Assembly (NCBI RefSeq): GCF_002005205.3
Contig: NZ_CP019702.2
Location: 186,001 to 250,000 of the forward strand
Direction: 5' to 3'
Length of the DNA stretch: 64,000 nt
Source: Rhizobium rhizogenes
Lineage (GTDB): Bacteria > Pseudomonadota > Alphaproteobacteria > Rhizobiales > Rhizobiaceae
The notes under the pieces were generated by a model. The model saw only the letters and a list, made by a program, of their open reading frames with translations. It was not told the origin of the DNA and made no database searches. The translations under genes were made by a program, and so were the position numbers. Every line of letters starts with the position of its first letter. Position 1 is the first letter of the stretch. Positions 24,798-34,312 of this stretch are shown piece by piece.

Positions 24798-27196
24798 GCC
24801 GATTGCACAAGATTGGCCATGAGGCGGAACGCCCCCGGCACCAGCTTGTCCATCTGGTGATGCAGCACGAGGCTGGTATGGGTATGCCGACCCTTGCCGA
24901 TAACGCCCGAGACCAGCGCGCCCTTCAGCGGCTGCTCATCGACATCATGCATGGCCAGCAATGGCTCATAGACATCATCCCAGCGCGAGGCGAAATAAAG
25001 CCCGCGCTCCTTGTCCCAGCCCACCCAGTCGGCGGCATCGATGACATTGGGTCCGGCGAGCAGCGGATGATCGGGCAAGAGCATGGTCACCTCCGCCTTG
25101 GGGTCCGTTACCCGCCAGCGCAGCGACGGTTTGCCGATTTCAAGACGCCGGACCGGCGTTGTCTCCGGGTTCCATCCGTCGGTCGGCCGGTGATAGAGCG
25201 TGACCAGATGGCCGCCGTTTTCGACAAAACGATGGAGCTTCTCCGTCGCAGCAGTGAGATCCCTGCGGATGCCGAAGGCGAATATGCCGACGACAATTGT
25301 CGTGAAAGACGAGAGATCGCCGCCGAGCGCCTGCGCGTCGAGTTCGGTGACATCGAGACCCATGCGCGACATCCATGAGCCGACCCGGTCCGCACCGCCG
25401 CCGACATAACCGATCCGCGCGCCCTTGGGCAGCTTGAGGTCCAGCGACAGGATTTTCATGACGGACGGGGCCAGAAACCACGCCCGGCCAATATGCGGAT
25501 AGGCGATGGGGGTGATCTGAAAGGCCGGCTGCGACCCGGAAATCGCCTCAAGCTGTGCAAGCCCCGCCGCGCCTTCGCCCGTGCGTTCGGCAATCCAGTC
25601 GTCTCCCGATTTTTGCACATTCCAGCCGCCGGCGCTCCTGAATGACAGCGGTGTATCCGCACCTTTCACGAGGGCCTGAAACACATGTGTGTCCCGGCCT
25701 TGTCCCAGCGGAACGAGAAAAGCATCCGGCGAAAGCGTGAGCGACTGCGCCGGCGTAACGAAAAACGGTTCTTCCAGATCGAAGAAGGCGGAAACCTCCC
25801 GCCCTTCAAGCGTTGCAGCCACACGCACGAAACCATGGCCGTTGCCGCCTGCGGCTTTCCAGTCCGGCTGATAGAGACCCGAGACAGCCGCGTTTTGATC
25901 GGCCGCGAGAGAAAAGACAACCGTCCTGCCAAGCGACTTGATGGATGAAGACACAGCACTCGGAAGGACCGGTGTTACCTTGACATCGAATTCGGCTGCC
26001 CGATCGGAAAGCTCCACATAAAGCGACGTTTCCCCGCCCGGAACGATCTCCGCCGGTTCGGCATAGGCCCTCTCGAAAAGATCAAGCGCCGTCAGAATGG
26101 CAGCATCGACCTCGGCCCGCTTGCGCGTGATCCTGTGGCCGTGCAAGTCCGTGAATTCGCTTGCCGCGGCTTCATCCACCTTTTGCAGAAGGGCTGCGGC
26201 ATCCAGCAGCGATCTGGTGATTTCCCGCGCATCGGGAAAGGCCGCAATCGCCCTGGTGATGGCCTGTTCGGCCTCTACCAGTGCTTTCCGGGATTCGGCA
26301 TCAAGCCCCGCAACGCCGGCAAGGGCGGCAAGCGTCGATGGCAGGTTGTCGAGGATCGATCCTTCTTCTCGATTGGCGGCGTCAGTGAGTTCGAGATGAA
26401 GGGGCCAGAGTTCCTGCGCCCGCTTCGGCCAGTGCCCCATTCCCTGCGAGGCATGGTAATAACGTGACCATTCGCCGATACGGTCATATTCGGCACCGGT
26501 TGCCTGCTCCTTGCCAGCCGCATTGATTGTCAGTGTCGTTTCCGGCGGCGGCACTTCGTCATCATAGGTATCGCCACCGCCCGACCATGCCGGGAGGTAG
26601 AACTTCGCCACCTTCCAGGGCTTCAGCCCCTCGGAGAAATGTTCAGGGTAAGCGGAAGGGTCGGCCGCCAGCGCAATCGCGCTTCTTGCAGCCCGCGTCA
26701 TGGCACGGTGATGCCCGTGCTGCCCCGGCACATCGAGAAATGTCGGAATGACGATATCGGGCCGCTCCTTGCGATAGGCCCGCACCAGCCGCTCGACGAT
26801 GCGCTGCTGCCCCCAGCGGCCGAAGGTCTGATCGCCATCCTTGGAGAAACCGAAATCGTGGATCATATCCGCCGGTCCGTGGCCGAGCCAGCTTATGTCG
26901 GCATCGATGACACGAGCGGCCTCTTCGAGTTCCCGCGAGCGAATGACACCAAGCGCCCCCAGCCTTTCCGGCCCCAGCGCATTTTGCCCGCCCTCGCCGC
27001 GTGTCGAACAGGCGATGATGATCCGCATGCCGAGTTCCATGCGGAAATAGGCAAGGAGGCCGTTCTGCTCATCATCCGGATGCGCGCCGGTATGCATGAC
27101 GGTGGCGGTGGATTTCAGCGCACTCAGCTTGCGGTGCAGGCGAACGAGCCATGGATCGGCCATCTGCCGTTCGATGCGTTCGCGGGGGGTAAGCAT
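24794..27196 (-). CDS. large PIG-L/LmbE-family deacetylase with C-terminal amidotransferase-like domain
   Basis: The ATG at 27196 follows GGAGGAGA and gives 800 aa. The N-terminal PIG-L domain has the zinc and catalytic motif AHPDDE (H39, D41, D42) and a later DVPGQHGHHRAM histidine cluster (about residue 165). Family members remove N-acetyl or other N-acyl groups from amino sugars. The middle is beta-rich, and the C-terminal third (HRFVENGGHLVTLYHRPTDGWNP) resembles the GATase-like fold found in such long bacterial members. No signal peptide is seen, so it acts in the cytoplasm. It is followed by the EamA gene and preceded by the ROK regulator, opposite a CUT1 sugar importer. Confidence 0.85.
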   Translation of the reverse strand: MLTPRERIERQMADPWLVRLHRKLSALKSTATVMHTGAHPDDEQNGLLAYFRMELGMRIIIACSTRGEGGQNALGPERLGALGVIRSRELEEAARVIDADISWLGHGPADMIHDFGFSKDGDQTFGRWGQQRIVERLVRAYRKERPDIVIPTFLDVPGQHGHHRAMTRAARSAIALAADPSAYPEHFSEGLKPWKVAKFYLPAWSGGGDTYDDEVPPPETTLTINAAGKEQATGAEYDRIGEWSRYYHASQGMGHWPKRAQELWPLHLELTDAANREEGSILDNLPSTLAALAGVAGLDAESRKALVEAEQAITRAIAAFPDAREITRSLLDAAALLQKVDEAAASEFTDLHGHRITRKRAEVDAAILTALDLFERAYAEPAEIVPGGETSLYVELSDRAAEFDVKVTPVLPSAVSSSIKSLGRTVVFSLAADQNAAVSGLYQPDWKAAGGNGHGFVRVAATLEGREVSAFFDLEEPFFVTPAQSLTLSPDAFLVPLGQGRDTHVFQALVKGADTPLSFRSAGGWNVQKSGDDWIAERTGEGAAGLAQLEAISGSQPAFQITPIAYPHIGRAWFLAPSVMKILSLDLKLPKGARIGYVGGGADRVGSWMSRMGLDVTELDAQALGGDLSSFTTIVVGIFAFGIRRDLTAATEKLHRFVENGGHLVTLYHRPTDGWNPETTPVRRLEIGKPSLRWRVTDPKAEVTMLLPDHPLLAGPNVIDAADWVGWDKERGLYFASRWDDVYEPLLAMHDVDEQPLKGALVSGVIGKGRHTHTSLVLHHQMDKLVPGAFRLMANLVQSA

Positions 27197-27215
27197 GGGC
27201 GGTCTCCTCCAATAT

Positions 27216-28475
27216 TCAGCCCGGCGCCTGTGTTGCGGCTCCCGGGGATGTCTCCAGTTTTGGTGTGACGATGTCGAACAGCGGCAGTGCCGCAGCGCCA
27301 AGGGCGGCGGTCAACTGCCCGGATTTGCCATGCATGACGCGCGGCAGTTCCCGCTGCCGCCGGCTTGCGACCGAAGTCGGCAAATCCCCCATGCGCTGAA
27401 TGATCTCGCTGATGATGACCTCCGGTAGCGCGCCGCCGAGGATGACCGTCTGCGGATCGAGAATGTTCTCCAGCATGGCAATCATCGGCGCGAGATGGGC
27501 TGCGGCATCGTCGATCCACTCTGTCACGACCGGATCGCCGGCTTTGAACAGGGCTTCAAGATCGCCAAGTTCAGTATCGGCGATACCGGCATGGCCGAGC
27601 TTTTCCTTCAGCACATAAACGGAGGCATAGGCTTCGAGGCAACCTTTCTGCCCGCAGGAAGGGCAGGCCCTGCCCCGCGGCGATACGGTGACGTGACCGA
27701 TTTCGCCGGCGTTTCCGAATGCGCCGCGATAGGGCGCGCCATCCTGAATGATGCCAAGACCGATACCGACGCCGAAATAGATCATGCAGAAATTGGGGAT
27801 CGCCAGCCCCGCACCGAACAGGCGTTCCCCGACGGCGGCGGCCGTCGCGTCATTTTCCACCACCACCGGCTGGCCGCAGGCATCGCTCAGCATCTGGCGG
27901 GCATCGATGCCGCCCCAGCCGGAAAGGGTCGTTGGCCCGACCGAGGTCATGCCATCAATCTCGAAGGGACCGGGCATGACGACGCCGGTGCCGAGCAGCC
28001 TGCAACCGAGATTTTTCGCGACAGCCGTGTGCTCGGCGGCGAAGCTCTTGAATATGGCCTCCGGCGTGGTGTCCGTGAGCGGCGTGACGCGATAGGTACG
28101 CAGCACGCCGGCCAGATCGAGGCCGACGGTGACCATATGGTCGGCGGCAATTTCAACGCCGATCGTCGCGCCGCCATCCGGGTTGACGGCGAACTGGATC
28201 GGCGGCTGGCCCCTGCCGGTGCGGCGGCGGCCGAGTTCCTTCAGCAATTCCTCGCCCACCAGCTCATCGACGATGTTGGCGACTGCCTGGGCTGTCAGGT
28301 GGGTGACCTTGGCGATCTGGGCGCGGCCGAGCGAACCGTGCCGCCTGACGAGGTCGAGGACGACTCGCCTGTTATGCTCGCGGCTCCGCTCAGGATTTTT
28401 TCCGATTGCTACGGGATAGGCATCCACCGTGTGCACCGTCATCTCTTCAATTTCCCCGTCCCTTGGAAAATTCAT
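27216..28475 (-). CDS. ROK-family transcriptional regulator
   Basis: The start is set at the first ATG (28475; GGAC just upstream); an ATG at 28442 is possible. The roughly 419-aa protein has an N-terminal winged helix (RRHGSLGRAQIAKVTHLTAQAVANIVDEL), then the ROK fold with the zinc-type cysteines of GRACPSCGQKGCLEAYAS and the sugar-binding EIGHV. Such NagC/Mlc/XylR-type proteins respond to sugars. It is divergent from the sugar importer and leads the PIG-L operon, so it probably represses both. An AT-rich inverted repeat at 28505-28522 is a candidate operator. Confidence 0.88.
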   Translation of the reverse strand: MNFPRDGEIEEMTVHTVDAYPVAIGKNPERSREHNRRVVLDLVRRHGSLGRAQIAKVTHLTAQAVANIVDELVGEELLKELGRRRTGRGQPPIQFAVNPDGGATIGVEIAADHMVTVGLDLAGVLRTYRVTPLTDTTPEAIFKSFAAEHTAVAKNLGCRLLGTGVVMPGPFEIDGMTSVGPTTLSGWGGIDARQMLSDACGQPVVVENDATAAAVGERLFGAGLAIPNFCMIYFGVGIGLGIIQDGAPYRGAFGNAGEIGHVTVSPRGRACPSCGQKGCLEAYASVYVLKEKLGHAGIADTELGDLEALFKAGDPVVTEWIDDAAAHLAPMIAMLENILDPQTVILGGALPEVIISEIIQRMGDLPTSVASRRQRELPRVMHGKSGQLTAALGAAALPLFDIVTPKLETSPGAATQAPG

Positions 28476-28504
28476 AACGTCCAAATGACGATAAGCGCAA
28501 TATA

Positions 28505-28522
28505 ATAATTCAAGTAAATTAT
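28505..28522. promoter_or_regulatory. AT-rich inverted repeat, candidate ROK operator
   Basis: ATAATT and AATTAT flank the six bases CAAGTA, within a 226-base divergent region. ROK repressors of the NagC/Mlc group bind AT-rich dyads. The repeat lies about 30 bases before the ROK gene start. Inference from pattern and position only. Confidence 0.35.
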
Positions 28523-28701
28523 CTTATTGACAAATGCCCGTGTTCGGAGAACCGTAGAGAACGACCGGGGGTCAGGCTCGCATGGGGATGGGACACGAAA
28601 CTTCCCGTTGCCGGCCGAATAAGTGAGCGCGCGCGAAAGCGCGGATAAAGGGAACGATCGCTCCGCATCCGGAAGACCGGACGGAGAAAATGGAGGGTTA
28701 C

Positions 28702-29955
28702 ATGCGCAGGGCAACTCTGTTCGCCGGCTTGGTCGCCGGTTTCAGCACATTTGCATTCAACGCCGCCCAGGCGGTTGAAATCGAATATTGGCAATATGTC
28801 TTCGACACACGCGTAAAAGCCATGGACGAGCTAATCGCGGAATTCCAGAAGGCCAATCCTGACATCACCGTCAAGCAGGTGACCTTCCCTTACGCCGATT
28901 ACCAGACGCGCGTCATCGCCGCCAATCTTTCCGGCAAGGGCCCTGATGTGATGCAGCTGTTTTATGGCTGGCTGGACAAGTTCGCGGCCGGCGGCATTTT
29001 GCAGCCACTGCCGACCGACACCTTCCCGCATGACAAGATCGAAAGCGAATTCTTCCCGATCGTCAGCGCCATGAAGCGCGGCGACGATTATTACGGCCTG
29101 CCGACGGCGGTTCGTTCGCTGGCGCTCTTCTACAACAAGAAGCTCTTCACCGAAGCGGGCCTTGACGCAGCCAATCCGCCGAAGACGCTCGACGAATTCG
29201 TTGCCGCAGCGGAAAAGATCGCCAAGCACGACGCCGCCGGAAACCTGACGGTCGCCGGCTCGACGCTCGACATGGGCGGCCAGGACCACCAGTGGTGGCG
29301 TGAAGTCCTCATTCGCCAATATGGCGGCGAGCCCTATACCGACAACGACCAGAAGGTCACCTATAATAGCGAGGCGGGCGTTCAGGCGTTGAAATTCTAC
29401 ACCAGCCTGCAGCTTGAAAAGAAGATCGGTCAGGTGGGCTTCATGGATGAGGGCCAGGCCGCCTTCCGCGCCGGCAAGGCCGGCATGACCATCGACGGCA
29501 CCTTCCGGCTGGGCTCGTTCCGCACCATCAAGGATTTCGAATGGGGCGTGACCGAACTTCCCACCAACGACAAGAACATCCGCTCCAACTATGCGAGCTA
29601 TTTCGCCAATGGCATCAGCGCCAAGACGACGGGTGAAGAGCTTGAGGCGTCGAAGAAGTTCCTCGCCTATATCTCTTCCCCGGAAGCCATGGCGATCTGG
29701 CTGAAGACGGTGGGTGAACTGCCGGCACGGCGCTCTGCGGCCCTGACCGAAGAAAACCTGAAGGACCCGATCTACGCGCCGTTCCTGAAGGGTCTGGAAT
29801 ATGCCCATACGACGCTGTTCATGGATGAAGCCGCCCAGCGGCAGAACGCCATCGACATGACCAACCGGGTGCTTCTCGAAGGGCAGTCGGTCGAAGATTC
29901 CATCAAGCAGGCAGCCGAGGCCGAGCAGGAAATCATCGACGCGGCGAAACCCTGA
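28702..29955 (+). CDS. CUT1 sugar ABC transporter substrate-binding protein
   Basis: The ATG at 28702 follows GGAGGG and gives 417 aa with signal peptide RATLFAGLVAGFSTFAFNAAQA. The mature protein is a family 1 solute-binding protein (WQYVFDTRVKAMDELIAEFQ..., GPDVMQLFYGWLDKFAAGGIL, AFRAGKAGMTIDGTF), in the class of maltose/glycerol-phosphate/oligosaccharide binders. It begins a six-gene operon with permeases, an ArgH-like lyase, the ATPase and a sugar kinase. Confidence 0.9.
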   Translation: MRRATLFAGLVAGFSTFAFNAAQAVEIEYWQYVFDTRVKAMDELIAEFQKANPDITVKQVTFPYADYQTRVIAANLSGKGPDVMQLFYGWLDKFAAGGILQPLPTDTFPHDKIESEFFPIVSAMKRGDDYYGLPTAVRSLALFYNKKLFTEAGLDAANPPKTLDEFVAAAEKIAKHDAAGNLTVAGSTLDMGGQDHQWWREVLIRQYGGEPYTDNDQKVTYNSEAGVQALKFYTSLQLEKKIGQVGFMDEGQAAFRAGKAGMTIDGTFRLGSFRTIKDFEWGVTELPTNDKNIRSNYASYFANGISAKTTGEELEASKKFLAYISSPEAMAIWLKTVGELPARRSAALTEENLKDPIYAPFLKGLEYAHTTLFMDEAAQRQNAIDMTNRVLLEGQSVEDSIKQAAEAEQEIIDAAKP

Positions 29956-29972
29956 AAACCGCAGGTCCAACA

Positions 29973-30914
29973 ATGACAGCGATAGATCAACAGGGGGCGG
30001 CATCCGGCCGCCCCGGCGGCTCCTTTGGAGATCGCCTTTCCATGCGCACCAAACGGCTTTTGTGGATCTGGAGCTTTCTGGCGATCCCGATCCTGTTTTA
30101 CAGCGTCATCCGTTTTTACCCGACGCTGCAGGCCTTCTATCTGTCCTTCACCAACTGGGACCTGCTCAGGCCGGCAAAGTTCATCGGCATCGCCAATTAC
30201 GTCAAGCTGTTCAAGGACCCGCAATTCTGGAAGGTGTTCAAGAACACCTTTGCCTATCTTATCGTCGGCACGCCGATCAGCCTCGTTCTGGCTTTCGTCA
30301 TCGCGTTTTATCTGGACCGGGTGCGCATTCTGCACGGTTTCATCCGCGCGCTTTATTTCCTGCCCTACCTGACCACGGCTGCCGCCATGGCCTGGGTCTG
30401 GCGCTGGTTCTATCAGCCGCCGCCCATCGGCATCATCAACGACGTCCTCGGCATGATCGGCATTCCCCAGCAACCATTTATTCGCTCCACCGATCAGGCG
30501 CTTTATTCGGTCATGGTAACCGCCATCTGGGCGGGCCTTGGTTTCCAGATCATCATCTTCATGGCCGGGCTGCGCGCCATTCCGACAACTTTTTACGAAG
30601 CCGCCCGCATCGACGGGCTGGGTGAATGGGCGATCCTGCGCAAGATAACCTTGCCGCTTCTGAAACCCACCACCGTTTTCCTCGTGGTGTTTTCCTCGAT
30701 CGGCTTCCTGCGCATTTTCGACCAGGTCTATAACATGACCACCAATGATCCGGGCGGCCCGCTCGGCTCCACCAAACCGCTGGTGCTGATGATCTACCAG
30801 ACCGCGTTCAACTCCTATGCGATGGGCTATGCCGCCGCGCAGACGGTTGTCCTGTTCACCATTCTTCTCGTCGTATCGCTGATCCAGCTCTGGGTCCTGA
30901 GGGAAAAGAAATGA
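29973..30914 (+). CDS. CUT1 sugar ABC transporter permease (MalF/UgpA type)
   Basis: This 313-aa protein has six hydrophobic segments and the EAA loop FYEAARIDGLGEWAILRKITLPLLKPT, which docks the ATPase. It overlaps the next permease by four bases (ATGA). Confidence 0.92.
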   Translation: MTAIDQQGAASGRPGGSFGDRLSMRTKRLLWIWSFLAIPILFYSVIRFYPTLQAFYLSFTNWDLLRPAKFIGIANYVKLFKDPQFWKVFKNTFAYLIVGTPISLVLAFVIAFYLDRVRILHGFIRALYFLPYLTTAAAMAWVWRWFYQPPPIGIINDVLGMIGIPQQPFIRSTDQALYSVMVTAIWAGLGFQIIIFMAGLRAIPTTFYEAARIDGLGEWAILRKITLPLLKPTTVFLVVFSSIGFLRIFDQVYNMTTNDPGGPLGSTKPLVLMIYQTAFNSYAMGYAAAQTVVLFTILLVVSLIQLWVLREKK

Positions 30915-31753
30915 GCGAAGCCTCGCCACTCTCCCACGCCCGTATCCGCCCCGGCCGCATTCTCGCCTGGACGCTGCTGTTCATCGGCGGCCTGATCATG
31001 GTTTCGCCGCTGCTCTTCATGTTCGCGACCTCGTTCAAGACGGCGGATCAGGTTTACGATCTAAGTCTCATTCCGGCTGCGCCGACGCTTGCAAACTACA
31101 TCACCGTCATGGCCGACGGCCGCTTCCTGCGCTGGTTCTTCAACTCGATGCTGGTTGCGGTCATCGTCACCGTGTCCAACTGCTTCTTCGACAGCCTCGT
31201 CGGGTACACGCTGGCAAAATTCGAGTTTCGCGGCCGTTATTTCATCTTCCTCGCCATCCTCTCGACGCTGATGATACCGACAGAAATGCTGGTCATTCCC
31301 TGGTATCTGATGTCCAGCCAGCTGGGCTGGCTCGACAGCTACTGGGGCATCATGTTCCCGGGCATGATGACGGCCTTCGGCACCTTCCTGATGAAGCAGT
31401 TCTTCGAGACGGTTCCGAACGACTTCATCGAGGCTGCGCGCGTTGATGGGCTGAATGAATTCCAGATCTGGTGGAAAGTCGCCCTGCCGCTGGTGACGCC
31501 GGCGCTCTCCGCACTCGCGATCTTCACCTTCCTCGGCAACTGGACAGCCTTTTTCTGGCCTCTGATCGTCACGACAAGCAAGGAACTCTACACCCTGCCT
31601 GTCGGTCTTTCGAGCTTTGCCGTGGAACAGCAGATCCAGTGGGAAATGATCATGACGGGCGCAGCCATTGCGACCATCCCTACCCTCATCGTCTTCATCG
31701 TCCTGCAACGCTACATCGTGCGCGGTGTGATGCTGGCGGGCCTGAAAGGATAA
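30911..31753 (+). CDS. CUT1 sugar ABC transporter permease (MalG/UgpE type)
   Basis: This 280-aa, six-segment protein has the EAA loop FIEAARVDGLNEFQIWWKVALPLVTP. It forms the channel with the 29973-30914 product. Confidence 0.92.
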   Translation: MSEASPLSHARIRPGRILAWTLLFIGGLIMVSPLLFMFATSFKTADQVYDLSLIPAAPTLANYITVMADGRFLRWFFNSMLVAVIVTVSNCFFDSLVGYTLAKFEFRGRYFIFLAILSTLMIPTEMLVIPWYLMSSQLGWLDSYWGIMFPGMMTAFGTFLMKQFFETVPNDFIEAARVDGLNEFQIWWKVALPLVTPALSALAIFTFLGNWTAFFWPLIVTTSKELYTLPVGLSSFAVEQQIQWEMIMTGAAIATIPTLIVFIVLQRYIVRGVMLAGLKG

Positions 31754-31757
31754 TATC

Positions 31758-33272
31758 ATGGCCGATATCAACCCGCGCCAGTTGGATAGCAGCAAGTTTC
31801 CCGACCCTGTCTACAAGGAAACCGTGCTGCGCCCGCTTTTCGACGGCGCCAAGAACCACCATGTCGACGGCTTCCGCCGCATAGACCGCGCTCATCTGGT
31901 CATGCTGCGCGAAACCGGCATTCTCGATGCCGAAACAGCGGCGAAGATCGCCGGCGCGCTTGAGGATATCGACAGGACCATCGAGCCCTCCGAGCTTGTC
32001 TATACCGGCGAAGTCGAGGATTTCTTCTTCCTGATCGAGAAGGAGCTGAAAGCCCGCATCGGCGTCGATGTCGCCGGCCGCCTGCACACGGCCCGCTCGC
32101 GTAACGATATCGATCACACGCTGTTCAAGATCGGCCTGAAAGACAAGATCGACACGCTCACCGCCAAGGCGCGGGTTTTGCTGAAAGCGTTGATCGATGC
32201 CGCCGAGCGTAACCAATCCACGCTGATCGTGGCCTATACGCATGGGCAGCCGGCCCAGCCCACCACCTTCGGCCACTATCTTTCCGCCGCCATTGAGGTG
32301 CTGATCCGGGATATTGACCGCTTCGCGGAGGCACGCCGCATCGTCGATCTTTCGCCGATGGGCGCTGCCGCCATCACCACCTCGGGCTTCCCCATCGATC
32401 GGGCGCGGGTTGCCGAATTGCTGGGCTTCGCCGCACCCTTACGCAATTCCTATTCCTGCATCGCCGCCGTGGATTATACGACGGCAACCTATGGCGCGAT
32501 CGAACTGATGTTCCTGCATCTCGGCCGGCTCATTCAGGATTTCCAGTTCTGGACGAGTTTTGAGGTCGGCCAGATCTACGTGCCGAATTCGCTGGTGCAG
32601 ATTTCCTCGATCATGCCGCAGAAACGCAACCCGGTGCCGATTGAGCATCTGCGCCACCTCGCCAGCCAGACATTCGGCCGGGCGCGGACCGTGCTGGATG
32701 TGATGCACAACACGCCTTTCACCGACATGAATGACAGTGAGGGCGAGACGCAGGGCATGGGTTACGAGGCCTTCACTTCTGCCGGCCGGGTTCTCGATCT
32801 GCTCGCCAGCCTCGTTGGCCAGATCAGCATCGATCCTGAAAGGGTCGACCAGAACATCCGCCGATCCTGTATCACCATCACGGAACTGGCGGATTCGCTT
32901 GTCCGCATCGAAGACCTGTCGTTCCGCCAGGCGCATGAAATTGCCGCGACCGTCGCCAAAAGCGTCGTCGCCCTGAAGGGCGACCTGCCGAATGACGGTT
33001 ACCAGCCGTTCCTCAAGGCGTTTCATGAACTGACAGGACGCGAGACCGGCATCGACGAGGAAAAGTTCGGACAGATCGTCTCGCCGGAACACTTCGTCGC
33101 GGTGCGCGCCCGTTTCGGCGGCCCGGCGCCTGAACCCATGCGGGAAGCGATTGCGGCGTACCGCGAAAGGCTGGGCGCTTTTGATGCGGAAGCACAGCGG
33201 TTCGCCGATCATGAAGCGGCGAAAGCCGCCGAACTGGCAGAGAAATTCACCGCCCTGACGGGAGCGCGATAA
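31758..33272 (+). CDS. argininosuccinate lyase-like enzyme (fumarase/aspartase superfamily) of the sugar operon
   Basis: The 504-aa protein has the superfamily lyase motif SSIMPQKRNP with the catalytic serine, the THGQPAQPTTFGHYL segment with the conserved histidine, and HTARSRND as in ArgH. The base-pair partner region after RSRND reads IDHT instead of the QVAT-type sequence of true argininosuccinate lyases, and the C-terminus is longer (true ArgH is about 465 aa). Superfamily members release fumarate from N-substituted aspartates. The position between permease and ATPase genes of a sugar importer argues against arginine synthesis. It may cleave a sugar-aspartate type conjugate. Function is inferred. 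Confidence 0.8.
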   Translation: MADINPRQLDSSKFPDPVYKETVLRPLFDGAKNHHVDGFRRIDRAHLVMLRETGILDAETAAKIAGALEDIDRTIEPSELVYTGEVEDFFFLIEKELKARIGVDVAGRLHTARSRNDIDHTLFKIGLKDKIDTLTAKARVLLKALIDAAERNQSTLIVAYTHGQPAQPTTFGHYLSAAIEVLIRDIDRFAEARRIVDLSPMGAAAITTSGFPIDRARVAELLGFAAPLRNSYSCIAAVDYTTATYGAIELMFLHLGRLIQDFQFWTSFEVGQIYVPNSLVQISSIMPQKRNPVPIEHLRHLASQTFGRARTVLDVMHNTPFTDMNDSEGETQGMGYEAFTSAGRVLDLLASLVGQISIDPERVDQNIRRSCITITELADSLVRIEDLSFRQAHEIAATVAKSVVALKGDLPNDGYQPFLKAFHELTGRETGIDEEKFGQIVSPEHFVAVRARFGGPAPEPMREAIAAYRERLGAFDAEAQRFADHEAAKAAELAEKFTALTGAR

Positions 33273-34312
33273 TGGCGACAATCGAACTCAATCAACTCGT
33301 GAAGCGCTACGGCAAGGTCGAAGCGGTCAAAGGCATAGATCTCGCCATTGAAGACGGCGAGTTCGTCGTTTTTGTCGGCCCTTCCGGCTGCGGCAAATCC
33401 ACCACGCTGCGCATGATCGCCGGGCTGGAGGAGATTTCCGATGGCACGCTGAAGATCGCCGGTAACGTCGTCAATGAGAAAGAACCGAAACAGCGCAACA
33501 TCGCCATGGTCTTCCAGAACTATGCGATCTATCCGCATATGACGGTTCGCCAGAATATCGGTTTCGGACTTTACACATCGAAGCTCGACAAGACGGAAAA
33601 GAACCGCCGCATCGAAGAGGCCGGCCGGGTGCTGGGGCTTGAGGCCCTGCTCGACCGCCGCCCCGCAGCCCTGTCGGGCGGCCAGCGTCAGCGCGTCGCC
33701 ATCGGCCGCGCCATGGTGCGCGATCCCGCGGCCTTCCTGTTCGATGAGCCGCTATCCAATCTCGACGCGCAGTTGAGATCGCAGATGCGCATTGAAATCA
33801 AGCGCTTGCACCAACGTCTTAAGACGACAACCGTCTACGTCACCCATGATCAGGTGGAAGCCATGACCATGGCGGACCGTATCGTGGTGATGAAGGACGG
33901 CCATATATTGCAGGTCGGCACGCCGACGGAACTTTACGAAACACCCGTCGATATCTTCACCGCCCGCTTCATCGGCAGCCCCTCGATGAACCTGCTGCGA
34001 GGGACCAAAACAACCAGCAGCGTTGCGCCATCCGCCAACGGTGAGCTTCTGATCGGCGTCCGGCCGCATGATCTGCTGGTCGGCGAGAACGGCGCTGCAC
34101 AGGGAACGTTTACACTTGAGGGAACGGTAACGGCGGTCGAGCCGCTGGGGCCGGAGACGCTCGTGCATCTGGATACCGACACCACCTCGGTGATCGCCAC
34201 GGCCCGGGGCAAATCCATTCCCGCCGTCGGCAGCCGGTTGCAATGCCAGGCGACAACAGGCGCGCTTTATCTTTTCGATGCGAAAACGGAAAAGCTTCTG
34301 GGCCGCGCATGA
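33272..34312 (+). CDS. CUT1 sugar ABC transporter ATP-binding protein (MalK/UgpC type)
   Basis: The 346-aa ATPase has Walker A GPSGCGKST, signature [15 protein letters not shown], Walker B AFLFDEPLSNLDA and a C-terminal TOBE regulatory region (about residue 235 on: IGVRPHDLLV). Its ATG overlaps the lyase stop (TAATG). It completes the importer formed with 28702-31753. Confidence 0.93.
   Translation: MATIELNQLVKRYGKVEAVKGIDLAIEDGEFVVFVGPSGCGKSTTLRMIAGLEEISDGTLKIAGNVVNEKEPKQRNIAMVFQNYAIYPHMTVRQNIGFGLYTSKLDKTEKNRRIEEAGRVLGLEALLDRRPAALSGGQRQRVAIGRAMVRDPAAFLFDEPLSNLDAQLRSQMRIEIKRLHQRLKTTTVYVTHDQVEAMTMADRIVVMKDGHILQVGTPTELYETPVDIFTARFIGSPSMNLLRGTKTTSSVAPSANGELLIGVRPHDLLVGENGAAQGTFTLEGTVTAVEPLGPETLVHLDTDTTSVIATARGKSIPAVGSRLQCQATTGALYLFDAKTEKLLGRA

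Noticed and set aside
31758..33272. Annotating the lyase as the biosynthetic argininosuccinate lyase
   Set aside because: It lies inside a sugar importer operon, is about 40 residues longer than ArgH and differs in the substrate loop after RSRND.
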